Part shown: piece by piece, positions 19,401 through 27,625 of the stretch
How positions within the stretch are numbered: the first letter of the stretch is position 1
How the letters are laid out: the number at the start of each line of letters is the position of its first letter
Source of the DNA: Vibrio sp. Hep-1b-8
GTDB taxonomy: Bacteria > Pseudomonadota > Gammaproteobacteria > Enterobacterales > Vibrionaceae
DNA: 64,000 nucleotides
Assembly (NCBI RefSeq): GCF_006124995.1
Contig: NZ_QEWN01000009.1
Coordinates: forward strand, 1 to 64,000
Direction of reading: 5' to 3'
Made by a program: the position numbers and the translations under genes
Notes under the pieces: model-generated
The model's input: the letters and a program-made list of their open reading frames with translations, nothing else
Databases searched by the model: none
Told to the model about the DNA's origin: nothing

Positions 19401-20625
19401 GGCCAGACGAATCGGGCGCACCTAATGCCATACGTTCCAACTGGACTTTTTCTACTCGTCCATCTGAGCCCGCAATATTTTGAGCTGGATTCGTTAAGAA
19501 CAGAAATTGTACGCCTTCGTGTTCAGCCTCTTCGATTTCATACTCTTCAGCGGGCATCTCTTCACGAGTTCGGCGGTAGATAATCGTGGTTTCAGCCCCC
19601 GTTCTGCGAGCGGTTCGCGCACAGTCAATCGCGGTGTTACCCCCACCGATGACCGCGACCTTATTCCCGGTAGTGTAGTGTTGTTCTGTGACATAATCTT
19701 TCAGGTAGTCGACGCCGAGATAACAGCCTGCTAAGTCACTGCCCGGATAGTTCATCTCAACCGCCAATGACGCACCAACAGCCAAACAGACTGCATCATA
19801 CTCGTCGCTTAGCTGAGATAAGGTAAAATCGACGCCGAGTTTTTTACGGGTTTGAATCTGCATGCCGTTGCGGCACATGAGTTCGATCTCTTTATCTAAG
19901 ATCGCTTTTGGCAATCGGTATTCTGGGATCCCGTAGCGCAACCATCCGCCCGCCTTTGGCATCGACTCAAACACCGTCACATCATAGCCTTCATTGGAGA
20001 GATAGTAGCCAGCAGTCAAACCGCCAGGGCCACTGCCCACCACAGCAATAGAGAGTCCTTTGGCTAGTTTTTTCTCCGGTACGTAGGATTCTTGCGCAGC
20101 AAGGTCTGCATCTGCGGCATGTCGTTTTAGTTGGCGGATTGCAATCGAGTCGTCGACCAAAGAGCGGCGACATTCACTTTCACAGAAAGCAGGACACACA
20201 CGGCCAATAGAGAGTGGCATTGGCAGGGTGCGTTTGATGACCTCAATCGCTTTTTGATGGTCGTTCTGGGCAATGAAGTAGAGATAAGATTGAATATCGA
20301 CACCAGCAGGACAAGCGGTTTTGCATGGCGCTTCGCAGTCAGCGTAGTGGTCTTGCATGATGGTGTTAAGCGCTTTACGCCGGTGAGCACTGAGCTGCTC
20401 TGATTGGGTTTTTACGTTGAGACCGCGATAAACTTTGAGTTCGCACGCCCGTTGAGTGCCGCCACTTTCCACTTCGACGACACACAGGTCGCAAGGCACC
20501 TTGGCCTTGGATTTGTTTAATCCACACAATGAAGGTATGTCGACGCCACACACTTTTGCTGCTTCCAGAAGAGTAGAACCCTCTTCCACAATCCGGAACT
20601 TTCCGTCAATTACGATTTCTATCAT
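16417..20625 (-). CDS. Formate dehydrogenase alpha subunit fused to a GltD-like FAD/NAD(P) module
   Basis: 1402 residues. Order: 2Fe-2S ferredoxin domain (to about 80, cysteines in CGLNKSKAKVPCDLC); a GltD/DPYD-like Fe-S segment (CEAPCKTACPAGVD) and two nucleotide-binding folds (VVGSGPGGLTAGYY near 195, GGGNTAIDCARTARR near 325); two 4Fe-4S clusters (CISCGQCIQAC, CVQCGACIQACP); then the molybdopterin catalytic part with CTYCGVGCKL and ARLCHASSV. In the latter a cysteine occupies the position of selenocysteine in E. coli FdhF. The MopB C-terminal domain closes the protein. It should oxidise formate and pass electrons to NAD(P) or ferredoxin without separate beta or gamma subunits. Upstream GAGGG precedes the ATG. 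It is divergent from napGH across a shared FNR box. Confidence 0.9.
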   Translation of the reverse strand: MIEIVIDGKFRIVEEGSTLLEAAKVCGVDIPSLCGLNKSKAKVPCDLCVVEVESGGTQRACELKVYRGLNVKTQSEQLSAHRRKALNTIMQDHYADCEAPCKTACPAGVDIQSYLYFIAQNDHQKAIEVIKRTLPMPLSIGRVCPAFCESECRRSLVDDSIAIRQLKRHAADADLAAQESYVPEKKLAKGLSIAVVGSGPGGLTAGYYLSNEGYDVTVFESMPKAGGWLRYGIPEYRLPKAILDKEIELMCRNGMQIQTRKKLGVDFTLSQLSDEYDAVCLAVGASLAVEMNYPGSDLAGCYLGVDYLKDYVTEQHYTTGNKVAVIGGGNTAIDCARTARRTGAETTIIYRRTREEMPAEEYEIEEAEHEGVQFLFLTNPAQNIAGSDGRVEKVQLERMALGAPDSSGRRRPEATGEFFTQEFDTVIAAVSQKPDLSFLDDDSLSIPLTRWNTSQSDDQTMHTGTGNIFSIGDFRRGPATAVEAVGDGRIAAKAIDLFLNGDMADMPKPAFNSRKEEKLAQVDPLHFENLQKVARSIMPELTPAQREQSFDEVELGFDNDEAMKEAARCLECGCQANTSCDLRDYSTEYGAQQNFSLPVEVKTHQDWLNLRHKDTRHKFTVDRSSEFIEFDANRCISCGQCIQACSEQAVHGILNFVHDQNGRPALRPDDRPHFGSSRHGRILMGDSNCVQCGACIQACPTGAMVDSRDRSQGREESLKHVDTICTYCGVGCKLTMHVDEKANRIRRITGANSPVNQGMLCVKGRFGFDFIGDQARLTTPLIRKDGWLQPASWDEAITLIASKFTALKQDFGGNALAGFSSAKTTNEDNYAFQKFIRRELGTNNVDHCARLCHASSVTGLEASLGSGAMTNDIPSIKHSDVIFIIGSDTTSAHPIIASHIKQAIRHHGARLIVADPKRIDMADHAQLYLAHRPGTDVMLLNGIMQQIIKNGWYDQEYIEERVDGFDTLLQEVMSPAYALDKVELVTGVSGEDIFAMARMIGTAKRTAVYYSMGITQHTTGHDNVRSIANLQLLCGNIGIEGGGINPLRGQSNVQGACDMGALPNSYPGYQKVYNPMIRQKFSIEWNATHLPSEPGLTLTEIIDGACQRTVRGLYIMGENPVLSDPNQAHVIEGLEALDFLVVQDIFLTETAHYADVVLPSCSFAEKSGHFTNTERRVQRINAAVKAPGEAKEDWWIIQQIANAMGSDWHYQHVSDITAEIARVTPQYAGLRWDAITPEGVQWPSNKNNPNGTRIMHQTQFTRGKGQMVGVPFRYAAELPDEEFPLVLTTGRVLEQFHTGTMTRKTKGLDNLAGPRAMISVQDAEALGISNGQRLKVSTRRGEIEIDAFVTKRIQKGVIFIPFHFVESPVNRLTTTATDPHAKIPEFKVAAVKVEPLPFEAAV

Positions 20626-20792
20626 AAGACCCTCACAGCGTAATTTTTAAAGCCTTACATTTTATAAGGATAACACTTGGCAAGGAAACAACGTGTGACA
20701 AAAAACGCATTGTGTGGCGTTTTTTTGAACAAAAGTCATCATTGTGCTTCCGTGCTAATTGATCAATATGCGCTGTCGCTCTCCTCAGTTAG

Positions 20793-20806
20793 TTGATTCT
20801 TATCAA
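20793..20806. promoter_or_regulatory. Perfect FNR box between fdh and napGH
   Basis: TTGAT-TCTT-ATCAA matches the FNR consensus TTGAT-N4-ATCAA exactly. It is 137 bases before the napG start and 168 before the fdh start. A TATATA at about 20834-20839 fits a class II promoter reading toward napG. Anaerobic activation of one or both operons is the natural reading. Confidence 0.8.
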
Positions 20807-20819
20807 TAGATGTTTGATA

Positions 20820-20835
20820 CACCCCTTTAGGGTTA
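20820..20835. promoter_or_regulatory. Possible NarL/NarP 7-2-7 site
   Basis: CACCCCT-TT-AGGGTTA is two mismatches from the 7-2-7 inverted heptamer consensus TACYYMT-N2-AKRRGTA. It is centred 28 bases from the FNR box. Its overlap with the likely -10 region would suggest repression rather than activation. Weak evidence by itself. Confidence 0.35.
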
Positions 20836-20942
20836 TATATAACCTTACGAACTGTATTGAAAATGCAGCTATTATCTTCAGGATTGCTATGGTTACGAAG
20901 AGAGTTGAGCCTAGCTAAACCGCTGGTGTGAGGAAGTGAATC

Positions 20943-21704
20943 ATGAGTGGGTTTAAATCAAAAACATCAGAGAGCCGACGTCGGTTTTTGCGTGATGCTG
21001 TTCGGACAGCAGCCGGTGTTGGGGCTGCGGCAAGTGTATTGGGGTTGCAGTCAATGCAAAGTCAGGCAAGAGATGGCACAGGTGTTCCGATTCGTCCGCC
21101 AGGTGCTTTGCCAAAGGGTGAGTTTGAAAAAGCGTGTGTTCGCTGTGGATTGTGTGTTCAGGCTTGCCCTTATGAGACATTGAAACTGGCCACTCTGTTA
21201 TCTCCTGTAGAGTCAGGAACACCCTATTTTACCGCTCGTAGCATTCCATGTGAGATGTGTGAAGACATTCCTTGTGTGCCGGTTTGTCCGACGGGTGCCC
21301 TCGATCCTAATTTGACCAACATCGATGATGCAAGAATGGGTACCGCGGTACTCATTGACCACGAAAGTTGCCTCAACTGGCAAGGTTTACGTTGTGATGT
21401 CTGCTATCGAGTTTGCCCGCTTGTTGATGAGGCGATAACGCTTGAACACGTGCGCAATGAACGTACCGGTTATCATGCCAAGTTGATTCCAACCGTTCAT
21501 TCAGACAAATGTACAGGCTGCGGAAAATGCGAAGAAGCTTGCGTCACTGAGATTGCTGCAATCAAGATCATTCCCACTGAACTGGCAAAAGGCAAGATGG
21601 GAGCTCACTACCAATTGGGATGGGAAGAGATCAACAAAACACTTGAAAACAGTGCGCCCGAGGTGCCAAACGAAGCCCTCGAAACCTTGGGGGGTAAGTT
21701 GTAA
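20943..21704 (+). CDS. napG: NapG/MauM-type ferredoxin-like electron transfer protein
   Basis: 253 residues with a Tat signal ([10 protein letters not shown] followed by a hydrophobic stretch), so it is exported folded with its clusters. Four cysteine clusters are visible: [35 protein letters not shown] and [11 protein letters not shown], each for a 4Fe-4S centre. NapG normally works with NapH to move electrons from the quinol pool to periplasmic nitrate reductase. Here napA, napB and napC are not adjacent, so the partner may be encoded elsewhere or be a different reductase. napH starts inside the stop codon (1-base overlap). Confidence 0.9.
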   Translation: MSGFKSKTSESRRRFLRDAVRTAAGVGAAASVLGLQSMQSQARDGTGVPIRPPGALPKGEFEKACVRCGLCVQACPYETLKLATLLSPVESGTPYFTARSIPCEMCEDIPCVPVCPTGALDPNLTNIDDARMGTAVLIDHESCLNWQGLRCDVCYRVCPLVDEAITLEHVRNERTGYHAKLIPTVHSDKCTGCGKCEEACVTEIAAIKIIPTELAKGKMGAHYQLGWEEINKTLENSAPEVPNEALETLGGKL

Positions 21705-22558
21705 TGGCTAAGAACCTAGCAAAGAACGCCGGTAAAGAAGCTGTACGAAAACTTGGCTGGTGGCAAGCTCACCGCTTTTTAATTCTGCGTCGATGTTGCC
21801 AACTGCTTATTGTGGCTCTGTTTATGGCGGGGTCTACTCTAGGAGTGCTCAAAGGAAACCTGTCATCCAGCATTTTATTTGACGTGGTGCCAATGAGTGA
21901 TCCACTCATCATGATGCAGACGATAGCTGCCGGTCATTTACCTGAGGCAACCGCCTTAATCGGCGTTTTGGTTGTGGTCGCTTTTTATGCGGCTTTGAGT
22001 CCACGTGCATTTTGTGGCTGGGTCTGCCCTTTGAACATGGTGACCGACTTCGCCGCTTTTTTGCGCCGTAAGCTGAATCTTAAATCCAGCTTTCGCTGGT
22101 CATCGACCATTCGTTACTGGTTGATCCCAGTATTACTTATTGGCAGTGCACTTTCGGGCAGCGTACTTTGGGCCTGGATTGACCCTGTCGCCGCTTTGCA
22201 TCGTGGTCTGGTGTTCGGTTTTGGTGCGGGTTGGGTCTTGATTGGCTTGGTTTTCGTACTCGATCTTCTGTTAGTTGAACATGGTTGGTGTGGTCATCTT
22301 TGCCCGCTTGGTGCAACTTATGGCTCGATTGGCCGAAAAAGCTTATTGCGTGTCGTGGCGGTCAAGCGGGAACAGTGTACCAAGTGCATGGATTGTTATT
22401 ACGTTTGCCCTGAACCAGATGTATTACGTCAGCCATTAAAAGAAGGGGATCGCCGAGTGATGGATCAAAACTGTATCAGTTGTGGCCGTTGCATCGATGT
22501 TTGCGCGGAGAAGGTCTTTGAGTTTAAAAATCGCATGTCTATCAAGCAACTCGATTGA
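21704..22558 (+). CDS. napH: NapH-type quinol dehydrogenase membrane component
   Basis: 284 residues with four membrane segments. Between helices are the paired cysteine motifs of NapH, FCGWVCPLN and WCGHLCPLGA, followed by two C-terminal 4Fe-4S motifs CTKCMDCYYVCP and CISCGRCIDVC. It takes electrons from menaquinol or ubiquinol and passes them to NapG in the periplasm. Its ATG overlaps the napG stop, so the two are translationally coupled. The neighbouring divergent formate dehydrogenase suggests a role in anaerobic formate-linked respiration. Confidence 0.9.
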   Translation: MAKNLAKNAGKEAVRKLGWWQAHRFLILRRCCQLLIVALFMAGSTLGVLKGNLSSSILFDVVPMSDPLIMMQTIAAGHLPEATALIGVLVVVAFYAALSPRAFCGWVCPLNMVTDFAAFLRRKLNLKSSFRWSSTIRYWLIPVLLIGSALSGSVLWAWIDPVAALHRGLVFGFGAGWVLIGLVFVLDLLLVEHGWCGHLCPLGATYGSIGRKSLLRVVAVKREQCTKCMDCYYVCPEPDVLRQPLKEGDRRVMDQNCISCGRCIDVCAEKVFEFKNRMSIKQLD

Positions 22559-22642
22559 AAGTAACGGCGACCCAGTTAACGGTGCTCGCCCAATGCACAG
22601 CGGCCTAGCCTTAGTCTGCTGTGCAACTGTGCACGCTTGTGG

Positions 22643-22672
22643 TTGCTCAGTGAGCAAAAAGTGTTCTATAAT
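22643..22672 (+). promoter_or_regulatory. Sigma-70 promoter of the ABC-F leader
   Basis: TTGCTC and TATAAT separated by 18 bases; transcription would start near 22679, giving a leader of about 220 bases before the ABC-F gene. Confidence 0.65.
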
Positions 22673-22705
22673 CGCGCCATCATTTCTTTAGGAGATTACG
22701 CCAAT

Positions 22706-22717
22706 ATGAATAACTAA
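22706..22717 (+). CDS. Three-codon upstream ORF (Met-Asn-Asn) in the ABC-F leader
   Basis: ATG AAT AAC TAA preceded by AGGAG (22690-22694) at a spacing of 11 bases, about 27 bases after the predicted transcription start. Such minimal ORFs with a good ribosome-binding site are typical of ribosome-sensing leaders of antibiotic-resistance ABC-F genes. Whether it is translated is untested. Confidence 0.4.
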   Translation: MNN

Positions 22718-22754
22718 CACCTGTTATCCACTGTTTACATTATTTTCGGATTTC

Positions 22755-22880
22755 ACAGGGTTAGTCGGCGTAGCTCGTCACTGCTTATTCTCAAGCATAC
22801 TTCTCTAAACACAATTGAATATAAGGTTCCTTAGCATTATCGGGATCGATCTATCCAAACTTTGCTACGCCTAATCCTGT
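22755..22880 (+). promoter_or_regulatory. Long-range RNA helix in the ABC-F leader
   Basis: Bases 22755-22774 (ACAGGGTTA, a three-base bulge, GGCGTAGC) pair with 22864-22880 (GCTACGCC then TAATCCTGT) over 17 base pairs, with one G-U. The helix encloses about 90 bases and ends six bases before the AGGAGG of the ABC-F gene. The enclosed region also contains TAAGG-TT-CCTTA. This looks like a switchable leader structure. Confidence 0.55.
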
Positions 22881-22897
22881 TGCTCAGGAGGCAAAGT

Positions 22898-24481
22898 ATG
22901 CCAGTAATACAAGCAAATAAAATCAGTTACCAGTTTGACAACGGTGATCGTCTTTTTAGTGACATTTCATGTTCATTGTCCGATAAAAGGGTTGGTCTGG
23001 TCGGTCGAAATGGGGTGGGTAAGTCACTCCTAGCGGGTATGTTGACCAAAAAACATCGGCCAACATCAGGGAGTGTTGTGATTAATGCGACACACGATAC
23101 TTATAGTCAACAGCCGTCGCAATGGCTTATGAACTCAACAACCGTAGCAGACTATTTAGGGGTCACAGATAAAATCACAGCCTTACAACATATTGAAAAG
23201 GGCGATTGTGATGACAAGTGGTTTGAAATGCTCGCTGATGACTGGACGATTAAGCAGAGACTAAGTCAGCAACTGGCGGAGTTGGGGTTGCCACGCGAGG
23301 TGAATTTTCCTTGTAGTAAGCTCAGTGGTGGACAGTTGGCACGACTCCAATTGTGGCGACTGTTTAATAGCGAGGTTGATCTTTTGGTGCTGGATGAGCC
23401 GTCGAACCATCTTGATGGAGAAGCCAAGGCTTGGCTGATTGAGAAAATGGCACAATTTTCGGGGCATATTTTGCTCATTAGTCATGACAGACAATTATTG
23501 CGCCAGATGGATCAAATTTGGGAACTGAGCCAGTTGGGGTTGGTTCAGTATGGTGGCAATTATGATGTCTATTCTGAGCAGAAACAACGAGAGCGTAACG
23601 CGCTTGAACGTCAGATTGAAGCGGTACGAGGAGAGCAGAAAAAGCTCGAAGTTCAGGCTCAGAGAAACCATGAAAAAGCCCAGCAAAGAGAGGCGCAGGG
23701 CAATAAATTACGTAAGTCGGGCAGTCAGTCAAAACTGATATTGGACGGTATGAAAGACAGCGCGACGGCATCACTGTCCAATCGGTTAAAAAATGACAAC
23801 AACCGGAGGACGATGCTGGCACAGAAACATCATGCTCTGAGCGGTCGTTATGAGCAAATAACGCCGCAAAAGATCTATCTTGAACAAGGCGAAGCTAGCC
23901 GAGCAAAGCGACTCAATATTGTCAGTGGCATACTGCCTTTCGGCAGCCGAGAGACGATCAATCTGATCCTTGAAGGGAATAGTCGACTGCATCTTTGTGG
24001 TGGCAATGGCAGTGGCAAATCGACCTTGCTGAAGGTCCTGCGGGGCGATATTTGTCTAGAGTCGGGGGAGTTAAAGATCAATCATCCGGTCTGTTATTTG
24101 GATCAGCATTTTGGTTTGATCAACGAATCACACTCGATATTGGACAACCTAATGGAGTATTGCTCTGGGATAATTGAAAGTGATGCACGAACCTTACTGG
24201 CAGGTATTGGTTTCCGTCGTGACACTGTCTATCGACAGGCCAGTTTGCTCAGTGGTGGTGAAAAGATGAAATTGGCCATGTTGATCGCCAGTCACCAGCC
24301 TCTATCGCCAATATTGTTACTTGATGAACCAGATAACCATCTCGATTTAGACTCAAAACAGTTGCTGGCTGAGGCGTTACGAAGCTATCAGGGCGCTTTC
24401 ATTCTGGTTAGTCACGATGATGATTTTGTTAATGAGAGCGGTGTTACGCAGCGATATACGCTCGTAGGAGAGGGGGGCTAA
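22898..24481 (+). CDS. ABC-F family ATPase (ribosome-associated, possible antibiotic protection)
   Basis: About 527 residues: two ATP-binding cassettes without membrane domains. The first has GRNGVGKS, LSGGQLARL and DEPSNHLD; the second GGNGSGKST, LSGGEKMKLA and DEPDNHLD. A charged linker of about 100 residues between them is the tRNA-probing interdomain of ABC-F factors, which bind the ribosomal E site to rescue stalled or drug-bound ribosomes. The ATG at 22898 follows AGGAGG; the longer frame from 22862 would put codons in the ribosome-binding site. The structured leader with a mini-ORF favours a resistance-type or translation-stress role. It overlaps the convergent gene by four bases. Confidence 0.85.
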   Translation: MPVIQANKISYQFDNGDRLFSDISCSLSDKRVGLVGRNGVGKSLLAGMLTKKHRPTSGSVVINATHDTYSQQPSQWLMNSTTVADYLGVTDKITALQHIEKGDCDDKWFEMLADDWTIKQRLSQQLAELGLPREVNFPCSKLSGGQLARLQLWRLFNSEVDLLVLDEPSNHLDGEAKAWLIEKMAQFSGHILLISHDRQLLRQMDQIWELSQLGLVQYGGNYDVYSEQKQRERNALERQIEAVRGEQKKLEVQAQRNHEKAQQREAQGNKLRKSGSQSKLILDGMKDSATASLSNRLKNDNNRRTMLAQKHHALSGRYEQITPQKIYLEQGEASRAKRLNIVSGILPFGSRETINLILEGNSRLHLCGGNGSGKSTLLKVLRGDICLESGELKINHPVCYLDQHFGLINESHSILDNLMEYCSGIIESDARTLLAGIGFRRDTVYRQASLLSGGEKMKLAMLIASHQPLSPILLLDEPDNHLDLDSKQLLAEALRSYQGAFILVSHDDDFVNESGVTQRYTLVGEGG

Positions 24482-25485
24482 AGGATAAACCTGACCGTTG
24501 TGGCGACAAAGGCGTGATCGCTGGCCTGCTTATCAAGCTCGAAGTGTGGGTTGGTTAGATGCTTGTCTAGGACCAAATAGTCCGTTACGTCTGCAAGAGA
24601 GTAGGGACTGTGAGGTTGAAACTCCTGTGACAAAAGAATGTAGTCTAGTACATTGCCCTTGGCAAAGTGGTAGTGCGTGGCTTTTCGTTCTGCATTGGGA
24701 CGGGTTAAGTTGAACAGTTGCCAGCTATCTTCAAGTGTCAGAGCGCTGTCTGGTTGCTCAACTTGCTCTGTGAGCAGCCCAGTAATATCACTGGATATGG
24801 CTTGATTAAAGTCACCTAACAACACCGTTGGTCGAGGGTTGTGCTGATACTCGCGTTGCATAAACAGGCGAAGCATCAGCGCTTCCCAACCTCGCTGCTG
24901 ACTGGAAAGCCAGCGACCGACTAAGGGCAGATCTCGTTCAGGAGAGCGGCTTTCCGTCGCACGCTGCGATTTTAGATGGCAGACGTAGACTGCGATGTCT
25001 CCAATCTCCGGCACGTGGATAATGGTTTGAACCGGCTGACGGCTAAAACTCGGAATCTGGGTCTGATAATCCAATGCAATTTCGCTGATAGGACTGACTG
25101 GATTAACCTGAGTGATGGGGTATTTTGACGCAATAGCGACAACGGGTTTGGAATAGATATAGTCTTGTTCCACTGTAGGGGTTTCCACCGTCGCAAAATA
25201 GGAGTAGCCGAGCTGTTCCATCATCTGTTGCGCCGCAGCGATACTAAATATTTCTTGTAGCCCGACTATGTCAGCATTGAGTTGAGTTAACTGATGCTGC
25301 GTCCAGCGTTTTTTCTCACGCCACGCTTGGTGCTCATAGATGTTTTCAAAATCATAAAATGCGTTCGGGGGCTCAACAAAGTTGAACAAGTTGGCGGTGG
25401 CGAAGGTGATTTTTTTGTCTGCAAACAATGCGTTATCCAACCGATGTATATTCAGGGTCGATGGAGTATTGGTTGCGTCCACCAT
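24478..25485 (-). CDS. Endonuclease/exonuclease/phosphatase family protein
   Basis: About 335 residues of the EEP fold: TANLFNFVEP at the N-terminus, the metal ligand glutamate in IVGLQEIFS, the H in VCHLKS, LLGDFNQ, and the closing SDHAFV catalytic dyad. The substrate may be nucleic acid, phospholipid or inositol phosphate; I cannot tell. No signal peptide. The start is uncertain: the ATG at 25483-25485 overlaps the upstream cyclase gene by 53 bases and lacks a good ribosome-binding site, and a TTG near 25442 is an alternative. It is probably translationally coupled to the cyclase gene. Confidence 0.8.
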   Translation of the reverse strand: MVDATNTPSTLNIHRLDNALFADKKITFATANLFNFVEPPNAFYDFENIYEHQAWREKKRWTQHQLTQLNADIVGLQEIFSIAAAQQMMEQLGYSYFATVETPTVEQDYIYSKPVVAIASKYPITQVNPVSPISEIALDYQTQIPSFSRQPVQTIIHVPEIGDIAVYVCHLKSQRATESRSPERDLPLVGRWLSSQQRGWEALMLRLFMQREYQHNPRPTVLLGDFNQAISSDITGLLTEQVEQPDSALTLEDSWQLFNLTRPNAERKATHYHFAKGNVLDYILLSQEFQPHSPYSLADVTDYLVLDKHLTNPHFELDKQASDHAFVATTVRFIL

Positions 25486-27343
25486 TTTTAGCGCGATAGA
25501 GCGCCGAGTCAGCTTTGGCGAAGATCGATTCCCAGTCAGACTGGATGTTTTCTGCATCGCTAATAGACGCGCCCAAAGAGATTGTCACTTTAAACGTGTG
25601 TTGCTGGTACAGAAACTCGTGTTGTTCGATGGTTGTTCTCAGGCGCTCTAAAGTATCATTGACCATATTGGTACTCTCTAGTGGCATGATGAGGATAAAC
25701 TCTTCTCCTCCCCAGCGAACCAGTAAGTCGTCTTTTCTGAGTTTAGCCTGTAACACGCGCACCGTTTCGCGCAATACCGAGTCCCCAACCTCATGACCGA
25801 ATTGATCATTGAAGTTTTTGAAATGGTCGATATCGATAATGCTGACGAGATATTGAGTTTTGCTTTTCAGTGCTGACTGTTGTTCAAGCCACTCATCAAG
25901 AAAACGTCGGTTGAAAGCGCCAGTGAGAGAGTCGGTGGTATTCTGGCTCTTTAGCACTGCGTTTGCTTTTCTGAGACGAAGGATGCCACGTAGAGAAAAG
26001 TAAGCCAAAATGCCAAACAGAGTAAGGTAAAGGATCTCTCGCGCACGTTGCTCTTTTAACGTGATGTCTTGCAATTCATTCTGTGCTTCTAACAGTTCCA
26101 CTTCACGGCTATTGAGTTGGCGTTCTAGCGCACTTTTTTCACTCAATATCTCTTCGCTGTAGGTCTCACGATAGAAAATTTGTCGCACCAAGGATTCGCG
26201 CTTCATATAATTGAGCGCTTGTTGGTAGTCCCCCTGAGCTTCGTATGCTTGAACGAGCTTACCTAGAATGTCCATCTCCCACACGACTTCATCGCTTTCT
26301 GAGTCACTCAGTATATCCAGTACCTTTTGTGCATAGTGGATGGCTTGAGAGTAGTTCTTCTCGGCCAAAAATGCAGTCGCAAACGCTTCATAGCAGTTAG
26401 CTAACATGTGGTCAGTGTTGCCGGATTCTTGAGATACATCGACACAACGCTGCGCCATGTCTAAGGCTTCGGTCGTCTGACCAACCTTTGCATACTGCAT
26501 GGAAATATCAGCAAGAGTAGATAGTTTTATGCGACTTGAGCCCGTCTGATCGGCGTCGGTAAGCGCCATTTCCATATAGGTTGTCGCTTTGGAATGTTCA
26601 CCGAGCGCGAAGTAAGTCGTGCTCGAATTGGCGTAAAGAATCGCTTCAAACAAACTGTTGTCGTAATGGTTGATTTTGTAGAGATCGAGTGCCCGTTTAA
26701 GGTAGTTATGCGCTTTGTGCCACTGGCCCGCCATCATATAGACGGTAGCGATATTGTTAAGCGTCATCGTTGTCTGGAAATTGTCACCAATTTCTGTGAT
26801 CAACTCGAACGCCATTTTGTAGTACTTTAAGCTCGCTTTTACATCCGATTGCTGCACATTAACGTTGCCCAGCCAGCGATAAGTTCGCGCAAGTAGGCGT
26901 TTATAGCCGATATCTGCCGCTACAGGGACAATTTCATGAAGCAGCGATTCACCCTCAATAAGTAAATCGGAGTCAATCAGTTTGATGGCTGTGATTAGCT
27001 TGGCTTCTGCGCTAATCCATTCAATCTTTGATTCGATACCAAGCGCTAACATATCCGGACCATTAGGCACGGCGATGCCTTCGTATCTACTTAGATTATG
27101 CAGGCCAAAGTAGTACAACGCTTGGGCCTGAGGCGAAGCGTTATCAGGCAAGGAAATATCTTTGAGATCAACGAGCCCCGGCTGACACAAGGAGGAATAG
27201 TAAAATGTCAGCATCGAACGCTCCTTAACGGAGATATTCGAATGGAGAAAATCATGCTCTGACTCTATGTTACAAGCCGCTTGTGCGTGAGCAACACTGC
27301 CGATAGCGAATAGAATGGTTAAAAGAGACCAAAGATGCTTCAT
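25433..27343 (-). CDS. TPR-containing membrane diguanylate cyclase
   Basis: 636 residues. A signal sequence (MKHLWSLLTILFAIGSVAHA) and about 350 residues of tetratricopeptide repeats form a periplasmic sensor. One membrane helix (ILYLTLFGILAYFSLRGIL) follows after a short coiled coil, then a cytoplasmic GGDEF domain. The active site is RWGGEEF and the product-inhibition site RKDD lies five residues before it, so it should synthesise c-di-GMP with feedback inhibition. The periplasmic TPR array suggests sensing of a protein or peptide. The EEP gene overlaps its 3' end. Confidence 0.93.
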   Translation of the reverse strand: MKHLWSLLTILFAIGSVAHAQAACNIESEHDFLHSNISVKERSMLTFYYSSLCQPGLVDLKDISLPDNASPQAQALYYFGLHNLSRYEGIAVPNGPDMLALGIESKIEWISAEAKLITAIKLIDSDLLIEGESLLHEIVPVAADIGYKRLLARTYRWLGNVNVQQSDVKASLKYYKMAFELITEIGDNFQTTMTLNNIATVYMMAGQWHKAHNYLKRALDLYKINHYDNSLFEAILYANSSTTYFALGEHSKATTYMEMALTDADQTGSSRIKLSTLADISMQYAKVGQTTEALDMAQRCVDVSQESGNTDHMLANCYEAFATAFLAEKNYSQAIHYAQKVLDILSDSESDEVVWEMDILGKLVQAYEAQGDYQQALNYMKRESLVRQIFYRETYSEEILSEKSALERQLNSREVELLEAQNELQDITLKEQRAREILYLTLFGILAYFSLRGILRLRKANAVLKSQNTTDSLTGAFNRRFLDEWLEQQSALKSKTQYLVSIIDIDHFKNFNDQFGHEVGDSVLRETVRVLQAKLRKDDLLVRWGGEEFILIMPLESTNMVNDTLERLRTTIEQHEFLYQQHTFKVTISLGASISDAENIQSDWESIFAKADSALYRAKNGGRNQYSIDPEYTSVG

Positions 27344-27625
27344 TAAAACTTATACAGCTCACTAAAAAGACAATTAGACTTAAAGTTTACCATTTTATCA
27401 ATATCCTGCACTTTATTGCGGTAAATAAAAGTTACCTGTTGACCTGCTTGACGAACAATCGGCAAAGGGTTAACGCGCACGCGATTTCAGTGCGTTCTGA
27501 AACGGCTCTTGTGAGATTGCAATAGCACTAGAAAAGTGCACTATGTAAGTCGCTTACGGTGACTGCTGGCAATTCAATCCAGATGGTTCACTCGTGACTG
27601 ACTGAAGGTTTAGATACAAATAAGG

